Of a stretch of 64,000 nucleotides of DNA, positions 33,422 through 42,275 are shown one piece after another. The translations under genes were made by a program, and so were the position numbers. The notes under the pieces are model-generated. The model saw nothing but the letters and a program-made list of their open reading frames with translations. It was not told the origin of the DNA and ran no database searches. Source of the DNA: AP-15 sp963832875 (lineage in GTDB: Bacteria; Pseudomonadota; Alphaproteobacteria; ATCC43930; CGMCC-115725); contig CAWHWB010000003.1 in the NCBI GenBank assembly GCA_963832875.1, forward strand, positions 248,001 through 312,000, given 5' to 3'. The stretch's first letter is position 1, and each line of letters starts with the position of its first letter.

Positions 33422-33988
33422 ATGAAGATCAACGCTATCGACATCAAGCCGGGCAACGTCCTCGAATATCAGGGCAAGCTATGGATCGTGCTGAAGCGGG
33501 AACTAGTCCAGCCCGGCAAAGGCGGCGCCTTTGCCCAGGTCGAGATGCGCGATCTGCGCGGCGGCACCAAGCTCAACGACCGGTTCCGCACCCAGGAGAC
33601 CGTCGAGCGCGTCCGTCTCGACGAGAACGAGATGCAGTTTCTGTTCATGGAGGGCGGGCAGGCCACCTTCATGGACAACGACAGCTTCGAGCAGATCTCG
33701 ATCCCGGCCGAGATGATCGGCGATCCGGCCGATTTTCTGCGCGACGGGATGGTGTGCACGGTGATGCTGCATGAAGGCACCCCGCTCTCGGTCGAATTGC
33801 CGCCGAGCGTGGTTATGGAAGTGGTGGAGGCCGACCCGGTGGTGCGCGGCCAAACCGCGTCCTCCTCGTACAAGCCTGGCAAGCTCGAAAACGGCCGACG
33901 GGTGCTGATCCCGCCCTATATCGAGGCCGGCACCCGCATCGTCGTCAGCACCGCCGACGGCAGCTACATGGAACGGGCGAAAGACTGA
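33422..33988 (+). CDS. efp: Elongation factor P
   Basis: 188-residue translation factor that relieves ribosome stalling at polyproline. Three beta-barrel domains: domain I with VQPGKGGAFAQVEMRDLRGG, whose Lys33 is the residue modified by EpmA (equivalent to E. coli Lys34), domain II with EFMEGGQATFMDNDSFEQ-type sequence, and the C-terminal signature VLIPPYIEAGTRIVVSTADGSYMERAKD. The ATG at 33422 is chosen to match the family N-terminus MKINAIDIKPGNVLEYQGK; the frame is open upstream to 33362. Confidence 0.98.
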   Translation: MKINAIDIKPGNVLEYQGKLWIVLKRELVQPGKGGAFAQVEMRDLRGGTKLNDRFRTQETVERVRLDENEMQFLFMEGGQATFMDNDSFEQISIPAEMIGDPADFLRDGMVCTVMLHEGTPLSVELPPSVVMEVVEADPVVRGQTASSSYKPGKLENGRRVLIPPYIEAGTRIVVSTADGSYMERAKD

Positions 33989-34036
33989 GCGGCGATTGGG
34001 GGTCAGGAGTGTCGGGCGGAGCGGTCCCCTCGCCCA

Positions 34037-34084
34037 CCCAGCCCTGCGGGCTGGGTCCACCCTCTCCCGCAATGCGGGAGAGGG
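34037..34084. repeat. Two adjacent hairpin-forming palindromes between efp and the next gene
   Basis: Two strong inverted repeats lie side by side. The first (34037-34055) has an 8 bp stem CCCAGCCC/GGGCTGGG around TGC. The second (34060-34084) has an 11 bp perfect stem CCCTCTCCCGC/GCGGGAGAGGG around AAT. They lie 48 bp after the efp stop, without a T-run. They resemble the dispersed REP-like palindromes common in GC-rich Proteobacteria and may also stop transcription or protect the efp mRNA end. Confidence 0.7.
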
Positions 34085-34139
34085 TGCTGCGCGCAGCAAG
34101 GCGGTTGAGGGTCGGGCCGAGCGGCAATAGGTGTGTGCC

Positions 34140-34976
34140 ATGGTGATGCGCTCGCCGGTGCTGAACGTCATGGCGAACGCCGCGTTGAAGGCGGCGCGCG
34201 GCCTGTTGCGCGATTTTGGCGAGGTCGAGCAGCTCCAAGTCTCGGTCAAAGGCCCCGGCGATTTCGTCTCGACCGCCGACCTCAAGGCCGAGCGCACGTT
34301 GCGAACCGAGCTGACCCGCGCCCGCCCCGGCTACTCGCTGCTGTTCGAGGAGGGCGGGGCTGAAGAAGGATCCGACCCGCGCCACCGCTGGATCGTCGAT
34401 CCGCTCGACGGCACGACTAACTTTCTGCACGGCATCCCGCATTTTGCGATCTCGATCGCGCTCGAGCGCGACGGCGAGATCGTCGCGGGTCTCGTCTACG
34501 ACCCGACGCGGGATGAGATGTACTCGGCGGAAAAGGGGCTGGGCGCCTACGTTAACGATCGCCGGCTTCGGGTGTCGGCGCGACGGCGGCTCGGCGACGC
34601 GCTGATCGGCGCCGGCATGCCGTTTGGCGAGCGCGGCGATCGCCCGGTCTATATGGCGAGCCTGGCCGCGGTCATGGCCGCGACCAGCGGGGTGCGGCGC
34701 ATCGGTGCGGCCGCGCTCGATCTAGCCTACGTCGCCGCCGGCCGGTATGAGGGGTTCTGGGAATTCGGGCTCAAGCCGTGGGACATCGCCGCCGGTCTGT
34801 TGTTGGTGCGCGAGGCGGGCGGCTATGTCAGCGACCTGTCGGGCGGTCACGCAATGATGACAAGCGGCGATGTGCTGGCGGCCAATGATCATCTTCATCT
34901 CTCGCTCGCGGCGCTGATCCGCGAGGCGATCCGGGCCGCCGGCGCGGCGAAGTCGGTGCAGCCCGAAAATCTGTGA
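34140..34976 (+). CDS. Inositol monophosphatase family protein
   Basis: 278-residue magnesium-dependent phosphatase: LLFEEGG with the first metal glutamate, WIVDPLDGTTNFLHGIPHFAISIAL (the WxVDPLDGTxN motif) and FGLKPWDIAAGLLLVREAGG near the C-terminus. Close in length to SuhB-type enzymes, which act on inositol phosphates or related sugar phosphates and can also bind RNA polymerase. A GTG at 34131 is possible, but ATG 34140 begins nearer the usual MVxRSPxLNVM sequence. It follows efp in the same direction after the two palindromes. Confidence 0.94.
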   Translation: MVMRSPVLNVMANAALKAARGLLRDFGEVEQLQVSVKGPGDFVSTADLKAERTLRTELTRARPGYSLLFEEGGAEEGSDPRHRWIVDPLDGTTNFLHGIPHFAISIALERDGEIVAGLVYDPTRDEMYSAEKGLGAYVNDRRLRVSARRRLGDALIGAGMPFGERGDRPVYMASLAAVMAATSGVRRIGAAALDLAYVAAGRYEGFWEFGLKPWDIAAGLLLVREAGGYVSDLSGGHAMMTSGDVLAANDHLHLSLAALIREAIRAAGAAKSVQPENL

Positions 34977-35074
34977 TAGTCTGTGCGCGGACTGGGGTTC
35001 GGGGGTAGGGTCGCAAAGATGGATCGTGCTCGACCGGCTGGCTCGCTGCAGACCGGCTCGCTCGGGTTTCGCGC

Positions 35075-36232
35075 ATGAACCGCTCGCGCCGCTTCCTGGT
35101 GCGGATGACCGTTTTTCTCGTGCTGGTCGCGGCGCTGGCGGCGGTGCTGGGCGGCTCGCTAGCGGTCGCCTTCATGGGCAATCCCGGCATCAACGGGGTG
35201 ATCGTCGGCATCCTCTTAGCCGGCATTATCTATATTTTCCGTCAGGTGCTGCTGCTCAACCCCGAGATCGACTGGATCGAAAGTTTTCGCCACCGGGAAG
35301 CGGGCGGCGAGGAGCCGATCTCCAGTCGCCGTCCGGCGCCGCGGCTATTGGCGCCGATGGCGCGCATGTTGGGCGCCCGCCAGGTTGGCCGCGTCAGCCT
35401 GTCGGCGAGCTCGCTGCAGACCCTGCTCGACGGCATCGGCTCGCGCCTCAACGAAACCCGCGAAACCTCGCGCTACCTGATCGGCGTACTGGTCTTTCTC
35501 GGGCTGCTCGGGACCTTCTATGGCCTCCTCGAAACCGTGCGCTCGGTTGGCGGCGTGATCGGCGGGTTGGACGTCGCCGGCAACGATCTGGCGCGCGCCT
35601 TTGCCCACCTAAAATCCGGGCTCGAATCGCCGCTGGCCGGAATGAGCACGGCGTTCAGCTCCTCGTTGTTCGGGCTCGCCGGCAGTCTCGTTCTAGGATT
35701 TCTCGACCTCCAGGCCGGCCAGGCGCAGAACCGTTTCTACAACGATCTCGAAGAGTGGTTGTCGACCTATACGAGGCTCTCGGGCGGCGGCTTGGGCGAC
35801 GGCGGCGACGCCTCGGTGCCGGCCTATATCCAGGCCTTGCTCGAGCAAACCGCCGACAGCCTCGAAAGCCTGCAGCGCATCATCGCCCGCGGCGAGGAGA
35901 GCCGGATCGGCGCCAATTCGACCTTGACCAACCTCGCCGACCGCCTCGGCGTCCTCGGCGAGCAGATGAAGGCCGGGCAGATGCTGATGCTGCGGCTCGC
36001 CGAAAACCAGCTCGATCTGAAGCCGGCATTGGGCCGCCTCGCCGACATCGTCGACAATTCGGCCAACCAGGACGACGCGTTGCGCGGGCATCTGCGCAAC
36101 ATCGAGGCCTATACGGCGCGGCTGACCGAGGATTTGGCGCAAGGCCGAGCGCAGAGCGTGCAGGAATTGCGCGGCGAGATCCGCATCCTCGCCCGCACCA
36201 TCGCCGCCTTGGCCGAAGAAGGCCGGCGCTGA
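35075..36232 (+). CDS. MotA/TolQ/ExbB-type proton channel-like protein
   Basis: 385 residues with about four membrane helices: two near the N-terminus (residues ~9-32 and ~38-60), then RYLIGVLVFLGLLGTFYGLLETV and FSSSLFGLAGSLVLGFLDLQ, which carry the MotA/TolQ/ExbB-like core. The last ~150 residues are a long polar helical cytoplasmic tail (repeating LAENQLDLKPAL, LRNIEAYTARL). It is followed 21 bp later by an OmpA/MotB-like partner, so the two probably form a proton-driven stator-like complex. This two-gene arrangement is also found in ZorA/ZorB of the Zorya defence system, but no helicase or nuclease genes are nearby. Function unknown. Confidence 0.82.
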   Translation: MNRSRRFLVRMTVFLVLVAALAAVLGGSLAVAFMGNPGINGVIVGILLAGIIYIFRQVLLLNPEIDWIESFRHREAGGEEPISSRRPAPRLLAPMARMLGARQVGRVSLSASSLQTLLDGIGSRLNETRETSRYLIGVLVFLGLLGTFYGLLETVRSVGGVIGGLDVAGNDLARAFAHLKSGLESPLAGMSTAFSSSLFGLAGSLVLGFLDLQAGQAQNRFYNDLEEWLSTYTRLSGGGLGDGGDASVPAYIQALLEQTADSLESLQRIIARGEESRIGANSTLTNLADRLGVLGEQMKAGQMLMLRLAENQLDLKPALGRLADIVDNSANQDDALRGHLRNIEAYTARLTEDLAQGRAQSVQELRGEIRILARTIAALAEEGRR

Positions 36233-36253
36233 GCCCGGACGCACGGCGAAACC

Positions 36254-37282
36254 ATGCCCCTCGCCCGCAGAACTTCCCGCCGTCCGAGCATCGACATCTG
36301 GCCGGGCTTTGTCGACGCGCTATCGCAACTGCTGATGGTGATCATCTTCATTCTGTTGGTGTTCACCGCCGGCCAGTTCTATCTGTCGGCGGCCTTGTCG
36401 GGGCGCGACCAGGCATTGCACAAATTGCAACGGCAGGTCGACGAGCTCGCCGATCTGTTGTCGCTGGAGAAAACTGCCAACAGCACTCTGCGCCAGGGTA
36501 CTACCCGGCTCACGGCGCAGCTCACGACCGCCAAGGCCGAGCGCGGACGGCTGAACGCTCAGCTCGCCGCCCTCGGCGCGAAGGCGAGCCGAGCCTCCGC
36601 GCAGGCCGAGCAATCGACCGGCCAGCTCGCCGCACAAAAAGAGATCAGCAGCAACGCGCTCGCCGAGGTCGACCAGCTGAACGAGCAGATCGCGGCATTG
36701 CGCCAGCAGCTCTCGGCAATCGCGGCGGCGCTCGACCTCTCCCAAGCCAAGGTCAAGACGCAGCAGGTCCAAATCGCCGACCTCGGCCAAAAGCTAAACG
36801 TCGCTCTGGCCAGCAAGGTCGAGGAACTGGCCCGTTATCGCTCCGAGTTCTTTGGCCGGCTGAGTGAAATTCTCGGCAAGCGGCCGGATATCCGCGTGGT
36901 CGGCGACCGCTTCGTGTTCCAGTCCGAGGTGCTGTTTGCGCCGGGCAGCGCCGATCTGACCGACGCCGCCAAGCAAGAGCTGAAGCCGGTGATCGCCGCG
37001 CTGAAGCAGATCGCCGGCGAAATCCCCCCCGACATCAACTGGGTGCTGCAGGTCAGCGGCTATACCGACAAGCGCCCGATCGACACGACGCAGTTCCCGT
37101 CGAACTGGGAGTTGTCGACGGCGCGCGCGCTGTCGGTAGTGCGGTACGCGATCAGCCAGGGCATTCCCGCCGACCGGCTCTCCGGGGCGGGCTTCGCCGA
37201 CACCGATCCGATCGATCCGGGCGACACCCCGGCGGCCTATGCCCGCAACCGACGCATCGAGCTGAAGCTGACCGAGCGTTGA
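36254..37282 (+). CDS. OmpA/MotB-like peptidoglycan-binding protein with coiled coil
   Basis: 342 residues: a short basic cytoplasmic end, one membrane helix (DALSQLLMVIIFILLVFTAGQFYLSAAL), a coiled coil from about 50 to 190 with heptad-like repeats, and a C-terminal OmpA-like domain from about 205 (VGDRFVFQSEVLFAPGSADLTDAA ... GYTDKRPID ... NWELSTARALSVVRY). Asp21 just before the helix lies where MotB has its proton-carrying aspartate. It probably pairs with the MotA-like protein 21 bp upstream. The coiled coil is much longer than in flagellar MotB, suggesting it spans further into the periplasm. Confidence 0.87.
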   Translation: MPLARRTSRRPSIDIWPGFVDALSQLLMVIIFILLVFTAGQFYLSAALSGRDQALHKLQRQVDELADLLSLEKTANSTLRQGTTRLTAQLTTAKAERGRLNAQLAALGAKASRASAQAEQSTGQLAAQKEISSNALAEVDQLNEQIAALRQQLSAIAAALDLSQAKVKTQQVQIADLGQKLNVALASKVEELARYRSEFFGRLSEILGKRPDIRVVGDRFVFQSEVLFAPGSADLTDAAKQELKPVIAALKQIAGEIPPDINWVLQVSGYTDKRPIDTTQFPSNWELSTARALSVVRYAISQGIPADRLSGAGFADTDPIDPGDTPAAYARNRRIELKLTER

Positions 37283-37310
37283 CCGCGCCTCGGATGGCGG
37301 AGAAACCTGG

Positions 37311-37670
37311 ATGGGTGTTCGGCGTTCCGATCGCAGCACGGGTCTCGCTGCGAGAACGGCCGCGGCGGCGTCTGCCTGCTTGCTGATGGCGGCATGCGCG
37401 GCCTCTCTACCTCGGCCCGGCTGGGTCAAGGCCGGCGTCGACGACGCCACAACCGCGCATGAGGCCGGCAACTGCCGGAGCCAGGCCAATGCGGCCCTCG
37501 CCAACCAGCGCGCGATCAACCAGGACATCAGCGCCACGCTCGGCGGCAATTGGCAGCTCGCCCGCACAACCAGCGTTGTCGACCAGTCGATGCGGAACCA
37601 AGCCGCCGATTATGCCCGGCAGGTTTTCGACAGCTGCATGGAGAGCAAGGGGTTCAAGAAAGCCGGGTGA
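37311..37670 (+). CDS. Small putative lipoprotein
   Basis: 119 residues with a signal sequence and lipobox-like LLMAAC (Cys about residue 29), then a mature part with NCRSQANAALANQRAINQDISATLGGNW and CMESKGFKKAG at the end; the CMxxKGF ending is common in small alphaproteobacterial lipoproteins of unknown function. It starts 28 bp after the OmpA-like gene, in the same direction, so may be the third member of that operon and provide an outer-membrane anchor; this is inferred only from position. Confidence 0.65.
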   Translation: MGVRRSDRSTGLAARTAAAASACLLMAACAASLPRPGWVKAGVDDATTAHEAGNCRSQANAALANQRAINQDISATLGGNWQLARTTSVVDQSMRNQAADYARQVFDSCMESKGFKKAG

Positions 37671-37887
37671 CGCCCGGCCGGCTCGTCTGAGATCCGGCGG
37701 CGGCGAGCAGGTCCTCCTTCTGCCCGATTGGGCCTGCTGGCTGACGCACCCGGCAATTCTCAGCATCGCCGCCGCGGCGGCGCAAAGGCGAATCCGTTCG
37801 GTTACGAAGAGCTTCTGTCCAAATCCGCGGATTGACAATCATCGGGAACGCGCCACCGGCGCAGCATGGTGCTACCGCGCGGAAGGT

Positions 37888-39176
37888 TCAGCCGCCGCGG
37901 GGGCAGCTGTCGGGCGAGCGGGCGACGCCGACCGGCCGCCCGCTTCCTGGGTCGATGACCGGCAGCATTCCGCCATTCTGTCCATCGAGGCCATCAAGGC
38001 GGCGCAGGATTTCGGCCCGGCCCGCCGATGACGCGGCCGCGGCGACCGGAATTGCCAGGTCGGCGGCGGTGGCGACCCCGAATGGCGGGCGGTCGCCGCC
38101 ATACCGGGCTAGTCGTTCGGTGGGGATCGTGCCGACGAGACGGCCGTCTTGGTCGACGACATAAAGGGGCCGCGACCGGTCGCCGTGCCGAACCCGCTCG
38201 GCGACGATCTCGGCCAACGGGGCGGCGGCCGAAACCACATCGTAGCGGTGCGACAGCAGGTCCTCGAAACGGGTCGGCTCGGACGGCGGCCGATCCCGGG
38301 CGTGCGCACGGCCGCGGTGAATGCGGGCGGAATAGATCGAGCGCGGATCGAGATGCTGCGCCACCAGCACCGCACCGCTAACCGCCAGCAACAGCGGCAC
38401 CATCATCGCATCGACGCGATGGGTCAGCTCGAGCCGGCGAGCGGGCCGGCGAGGATCGCCCACACCGTGAGGGCCGTCGAAACGCCGTAGGCCGGGATCG
38501 CATAGGTCGGCATGTCCGGCAACATCAGCCACGACACGCCGGTGGCGACCAGCGAGACCGCGAGGGCCGGCAGCACCAATGGCAGGGTCAGGGTTCCGAG
38601 TAGCACCTCGAGCGCGAACAGGGCGCCGCCGAGGGGGACGTTGTAGACCGCCGCCATGCCGGCGCCGGTGCCGCAGGCGACCAGCAGCCGGCGCTCGGAC
38701 GGCGACAGCCGGGCCCGCCCGGCGAGCGTGCTGGCGGCCACCGCACCCAATTGCTTGGGCGCCGCTTCGCGCCCGAGCGATGCGCCCATCGCGACGATGA
38801 CGATCGACAATACCGCGCGCAGGCTGGTCGCCAATGCCGGCATCCGACCCGAGCGGAACCAGATCGCCTCGGCGAGTTCGCCACCGTGACCGCCCGGGTT
38901 CGACTTTGACAAGCACCGATAGAGGCCGACGATCAGCCCGGCGCCGACCAGCACTCCCACCCGCCGACCTACCCCGACCTGCTCGACCGCGGCGAGAAAC
39001 GTGCCCGCTCGGTATGACCAGCACAGATGCTGCACCACCCGCAGCAGCAGCATCAACGCGCCGCCGCCCAGCCCCGTGCCGATCCCGGTCAGCGGCACCA
39101 GCAGCCAAAACCGCAGCGACAGCGTGCCGATCCCGCCGCCGGCGAACAGGTTGGGTTGCGGCGGAGAAGCCGGCAT
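37888..39176 (-). pseudogene. CLC chloride channel pseudogene (internal deletion and frameshift)
   Basis: The 5' part (39176 to about 38430) encodes the first half of a CLC family channel: SNPGGHGGELAEAIWF, GASLGREAAPKQLGAVAA and GTGAGMAAVYNVPLGGALFALEVLLGTL. The frame then ends at 38424. A different frame continues with the last CLC helix region (MMVPLLLAVSGAVLVAQHLDPRSIYSARIHRG) and a pair of CBS domains (SHRYDVVSAAAPLAEIV; RPLYVVDQDGRLVGTIP). Compared with the intact CLC at 53637-55463, the middle of the channel is missing, roughly 170 residues, and the join is out of frame. This looks like a real deletion, not a sequencing slip, and the product should be non-functional. Confidence 0.85.
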
Positions 39177-39412
39177 CAGACCCCGACCAACGACATACGC
39201 AGCCGGCGCCGGTCGCGTTTCCGCACCAAGTTTCGAGCCCCTTTCCAGCGCGGATCCGAAGGCGCTGAAGACATGAAGTTGCGCACGGTGGAACTTAAAA
39301 CGCCGGCCGGCAACGTTGGCGATCGATTGCAGCGCTCTGCGCACCCTCGGCTTGCTAATCCAACGAGATTGCCCGAATCATTCGGGGTTTGCGACGGAGG
39401 TTTGAGAACACC
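39177..39412. other. 236 bp divergent gap
   Basis: Lies between the CLC pseudogene start and the luciferase-like gene. CGGAGG (about 39395-39400) is the ribosome site of the latter. No promoter motif was convincing. Confidence 0.3.
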
Positions 39413-40555
39413 ATGATCAAGCGCTTCCATTCCCTCTATGTCGGCCAGATCGCGCTCGACAACATCGGCGCCGACGGCACCCCGGCAAACGACCGCCGCT
39501 ATTCGAACGAGCGCCTGTCCGAGGTGTTCTGGACCGCGCGCGACGTGGCCCGGGTCATGGACGAGGAAGGCTATTACGCGCTGTGGACCGCCGAGCACCA
39601 TTTTCAGCGCGAGGGCTACGAGTGCCTGCCGAACCTGATCCAGCTCGGGCTGTGGCTGGCGACGCAGACCCGACGGCTCAAATTCGGCTGCGGCTTCAAT
39701 ATCCTGCCGATGTGGCACCCGATCCGGCTGGCCGAAGACTATGCGATGGCCGACATCGTCACCGACGGCAGGGTGATCATGGGGGTCGGCCGCGGCTATC
39801 ACACCCGCGAGGTCGAGACCTTGGGCGGCCCGCTGCTCGACACCGAGGCCAACCGCGAAATCTTCGAGGAGGGGCTGCAGCTTCTGCTGAAATGCTTCAA
39901 CGAAGAATCGTTCAGTCACCACGGCAAATATTTCGAGTGCCCGCCCCGCGTGCCCTATCGCGGCTATCAGCTCGACGAGATCACCTGCGTGCCGCGGCCG
40001 AAGCATTTGCCGGTCGAGATCTGGATGCCGATCGCCAGCGGCCGGACCATCGACATGATGGCACAGTACGGCATCAAGGCGATGGTGACCTTGAACGGCG
40101 AAAAGATCCTCGACGACGTGGTGCGCGCCTATCACGCCGCCTGCCTGCGCCACGGCCGCGACGTCAGGCTCGGGCAGGACATGATCTGGGGCGCGGGCCT
40201 CTATCTCGCCCAGAGCCGCGAGGAGGCGATGCGCCGGGTCGAGCCGTCGCATGACGAGCGCTACAAATGGTTCGCTCCGTTCGGCTTTGTGCGCTATGCC
40301 GATGAAGAGGGCCGCACCTGGGGCACTCCCGGCGCGCCGGTGCGGGTGCCCTCGCTGGCCGACGGCGTCGCGCAAAAGGCGTGGTTCTGCGGCACCCCCA
40401 CAGCGGTCATCGACGGCATCAAGTCGATCGAGGCGAAATACCCGGGGCTCGAAGATTTTATGATCCATTGGGCCGAGGGGCTCACGCCCGACGAGTTCAA
40501 GGACCAGCTGCGCTGGTTCGCCCGCGACGTGATGCCGGCCTTCAACCGCGGCTAA
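39413..40555 (+). CDS. LLM-class flavin-dependent monooxygenase (luciferase-like)
   Basis: 380-residue bacterial-luciferase-fold flavoprotein, different in subfamily from the pair at 4.7-7.5 kb. It has YYALWTAEHHFQREGYECLPN, RRLKFGCGFNILPMWHPIRLAEDYAMADIVTDGRVIMGVGRGYHTREVE and the C-terminal FCGTPTAVIDGIKSIEAKYPGLEDFMIHWAEG, typical of LLM enzymes that use FMNH2 or F420-like flavins to oxidise organic substrates. CGGAGG precedes the ATG. It is convergent with the ribokinase gene (29 bp gap). Substrate unknown. Confidence 0.92.
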   Translation: MIKRFHSLYVGQIALDNIGADGTPANDRRYSNERLSEVFWTARDVARVMDEEGYYALWTAEHHFQREGYECLPNLIQLGLWLATQTRRLKFGCGFNILPMWHPIRLAEDYAMADIVTDGRVIMGVGRGYHTREVETLGGPLLDTEANREIFEEGLQLLLKCFNEESFSHHGKYFECPPRVPYRGYQLDEITCVPRPKHLPVEIWMPIASGRTIDMMAQYGIKAMVTLNGEKILDDVVRAYHAACLRHGRDVRLGQDMIWGAGLYLAQSREEAMRRVEPSHDERYKWFAPFGFVRYADEEGRTWGTPGAPVRVPSLADGVAQKAWFCGTPTAVIDGIKSIEAKYPGLEDFMIHWAEGLTPDEFKDQLRWFARDVMPAFNRG

Positions 40556-40584
40556 CGGGTGGAACGGCCCGCGAGCCCCATTGC

Positions 40585-41466
40585 TCACCGGGACGGCAGC
40601 CGCGCGGTTGCCTGGTCGATCGCCGCCGCGTCGGGCATCGCCGTCTGCGCGCCGCGCGCGAGGCAAGCGAGCCCGGCGGCGGCGCTTGCCCGCCGCAACG
40701 CCGCTTCGAGCGGCGCGCCGAGATCCACCGCCGCCGCCAGCACGCCGACGAACGTGTCGCCGGCGCCGGTGGTGTCGACCGGCACGATCGGCAATGCCGG
40801 CACCGACAAGGTCCGGCCGTCGGCGAGATAGGCGACAACACCGGCAGCGCCGCGGGTTACGACGAGCCCTTGGCGAAGCAGGCCGGCGACCCGCGCCGGA
40901 TCGGGTCCGAGAGAAGCCGCCTCTCCCTCGTTGGCGACAACGAGATCAACCTCGCGCAGCAGCTCGGGTTCGATCGGCAGCGCCGGCGCGAGGTTCAGCA
41001 GGCTGCGACCGCCGCTCGCGCGCACTCGTCGGATCACCGTGGCGGTTTCGCCGGGCGGAACCTCCAGCTGGGCAACGAGGATCGTGCCAGGCCCGAGCAG
41101 CTGGTCGGGCACCTGGTCGCGGCGCACCTCCGCATTGGCGCCCGATGCGACTGCGATCATGTTCTCGCCGCTCGCCGAAACCATGATTGCAGCGCAGCCG
41201 GTCGGCTGGGCGACGGTCCGCACCAAGCAAGTATCGACCCCGGTGCGGCGCAGCGGGTCGAGTGCGGCCGCGGCGAAGGCGTCCGCACCGACGGCGCCGA
41301 TCAGCTTCACTTCGGCGCCGGCGCGGCGCGCGGCCAGAGCCTGATTGGCGCCCTTGCCCCCGGCCAAGAGCGCGTAATCGCCACCGAGCACGGTCTCACC
41401 CGGGCCCGGCAATTGCGGGACGGGGAACACCAGATCGACATTGATCGAGCCGAAGACGACGATCAT
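40585..41466 (-). CDS. rbsK: Ribokinase (PfkB family)
   Basis: 293-residue sugar kinase: N-terminal MIVVFGSINVDLVFPVPQLPGPGETVLGGDY, GGKGANQALAARRAG, and the ATP/catalytic motif PVDTTGAGDTFVGVLAAA with the catalytic aspartate. These match RbsK closely; it phosphorylates D-ribose at O5, though some relatives use nucleosides or other sugars. Length is normal. No ribose transporter is adjacent, and the gene is divergent from an isochorismatase-like gene (71 bp apart). Confidence 0.92.
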   Translation of the reverse strand: MIVVFGSINVDLVFPVPQLPGPGETVLGGDYALLAGGKGANQALAARRAGAEVKLIGAVGADAFAAAALDPLRRTGVDTCLVRTVAQPTGCAAIMVSASGENMIAVASGANAEVRRDQVPDQLLGPGTILVAQLEVPPGETATVIRRVRASGGRSLLNLAPALPIEPELLREVDLVVANEGEAASLGPDPARVAGLLRQGLVVTRGAAGVVAYLADGRTLSVPALPIVPVDTTGAGDTFVGVLAAAVDLGAPLEAALRRASAAAGLACLARGAQTAMPDAAAIDQATARLPSR

Positions 41467-41537
41467 CGGGCGGTCTCCCTTTCAGCCTCCGCTACCGATC
41501 GGATATGGTTGCCGATGGCCGATTGAGGAGCATCGCG

Positions 41538-42245
41538 ATGAACCTGAAAGGCGCCACTATTCCCGAGGCGATCGTCGAGCGGGTGATCCAACGGCGCGGC
41601 GCCGAGCACTGCTTTGCCGATCTCGACCCGGCGCGCACCGCACTTGTCGTCATCGACCTGCAACACGCCTTTATGAACGAAGCGGTCGGGCATGCGGTCT
41701 GCCCGGCGGCGCGCGACATCGTGCCGGCGGTCAACCGGCTGGCGGCAGCGGTACGCGAGACCGGCGGCGGCGTCTTCTGGGTGCAAATGACGCACGACGC
41801 GCGCTCCGAGGACGAATGGTCGGTGGCGCACGAGATGGCCTCTCCGGCGATGCGCGAGAAGCGCGTGGCCGCCCTCAGCGAAGACGGGCTCGGCCACCAG
41901 CTGTGGCCCGATCTCGAAATCCGGCCGCAAGACGAGATCGTCAAGAAATATCGCTACAGCGCCTTTATGCCGGGGACTTCGGAATTGCCCGACCGGCTGC
42001 GGGCGCGCGGCTTCGACACGGTGCTGATCACCGGCACGGTCACCAATGTGTGCTGCGAAAGCTCGGCGCGCGACGCCAACATGACCAATTTCCGCACGAT
42101 CATGGTCAGCGACGGCAACGCAGCCGCGACGCAGGAGGAGCACGAGGCCTCGCTCAGCGCCTTCTACAACATCTTCGGCGACGTTATGGACACCGACATG
42201 ATCGTCGCCAATCTGCGGCGCGCGAAACCGGCGCGTGCGGCCTAG
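41538..42245 (+). CDS. Isochorismatase-family cysteine hydrolase
   Basis: 235 residues with the catalytic triad of the family: Asp40 (ALVVIDLQHAF), Lys136 or Lys137 (EIVKKYRYSAF) and Cys172 (TGTVTNVCCESSARDA, with the cis-peptide before it). Members hydrolyse amides or ethers such as N-carbamoyl compounds, ureidoacrylate or nicotinamide. AGGAGC lies about 6 bp before the ATG at 41538. The HpcH/HpaI aldolase gene follows after 30 bp, so the two are probably one small catabolic operon. Confidence 0.92.
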   Translation: MNLKGATIPEAIVERVIQRRGAEHCFADLDPARTALVVIDLQHAFMNEAVGHAVCPAARDIVPAVNRLAAAVRETGGGVFWVQMTHDARSEDEWSVAHEMASPAMREKRVAALSEDGLGHQLWPDLEIRPQDEIVKKYRYSAFMPGTSELPDRLRARGFDTVLITGTVTNVCCESSARDANMTNFRTIMVSDGNAAATQEEHEASLSAFYNIFGDVMDTDMIVANLRRAKPARAA

Positions 42246-42275
42246 CCTCGGCATCGGACGTCAAGGGAGGACATC

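Noticed and set aside
35075..37282. Zorya-type anti-phage system
   Set aside because: ZorA/ZorB-like architecture is visible, but no ZorC, ZorD or ZorE-like gene is adjacent. Proton-channel pairs of this type also occur as non-defence envelope genes.
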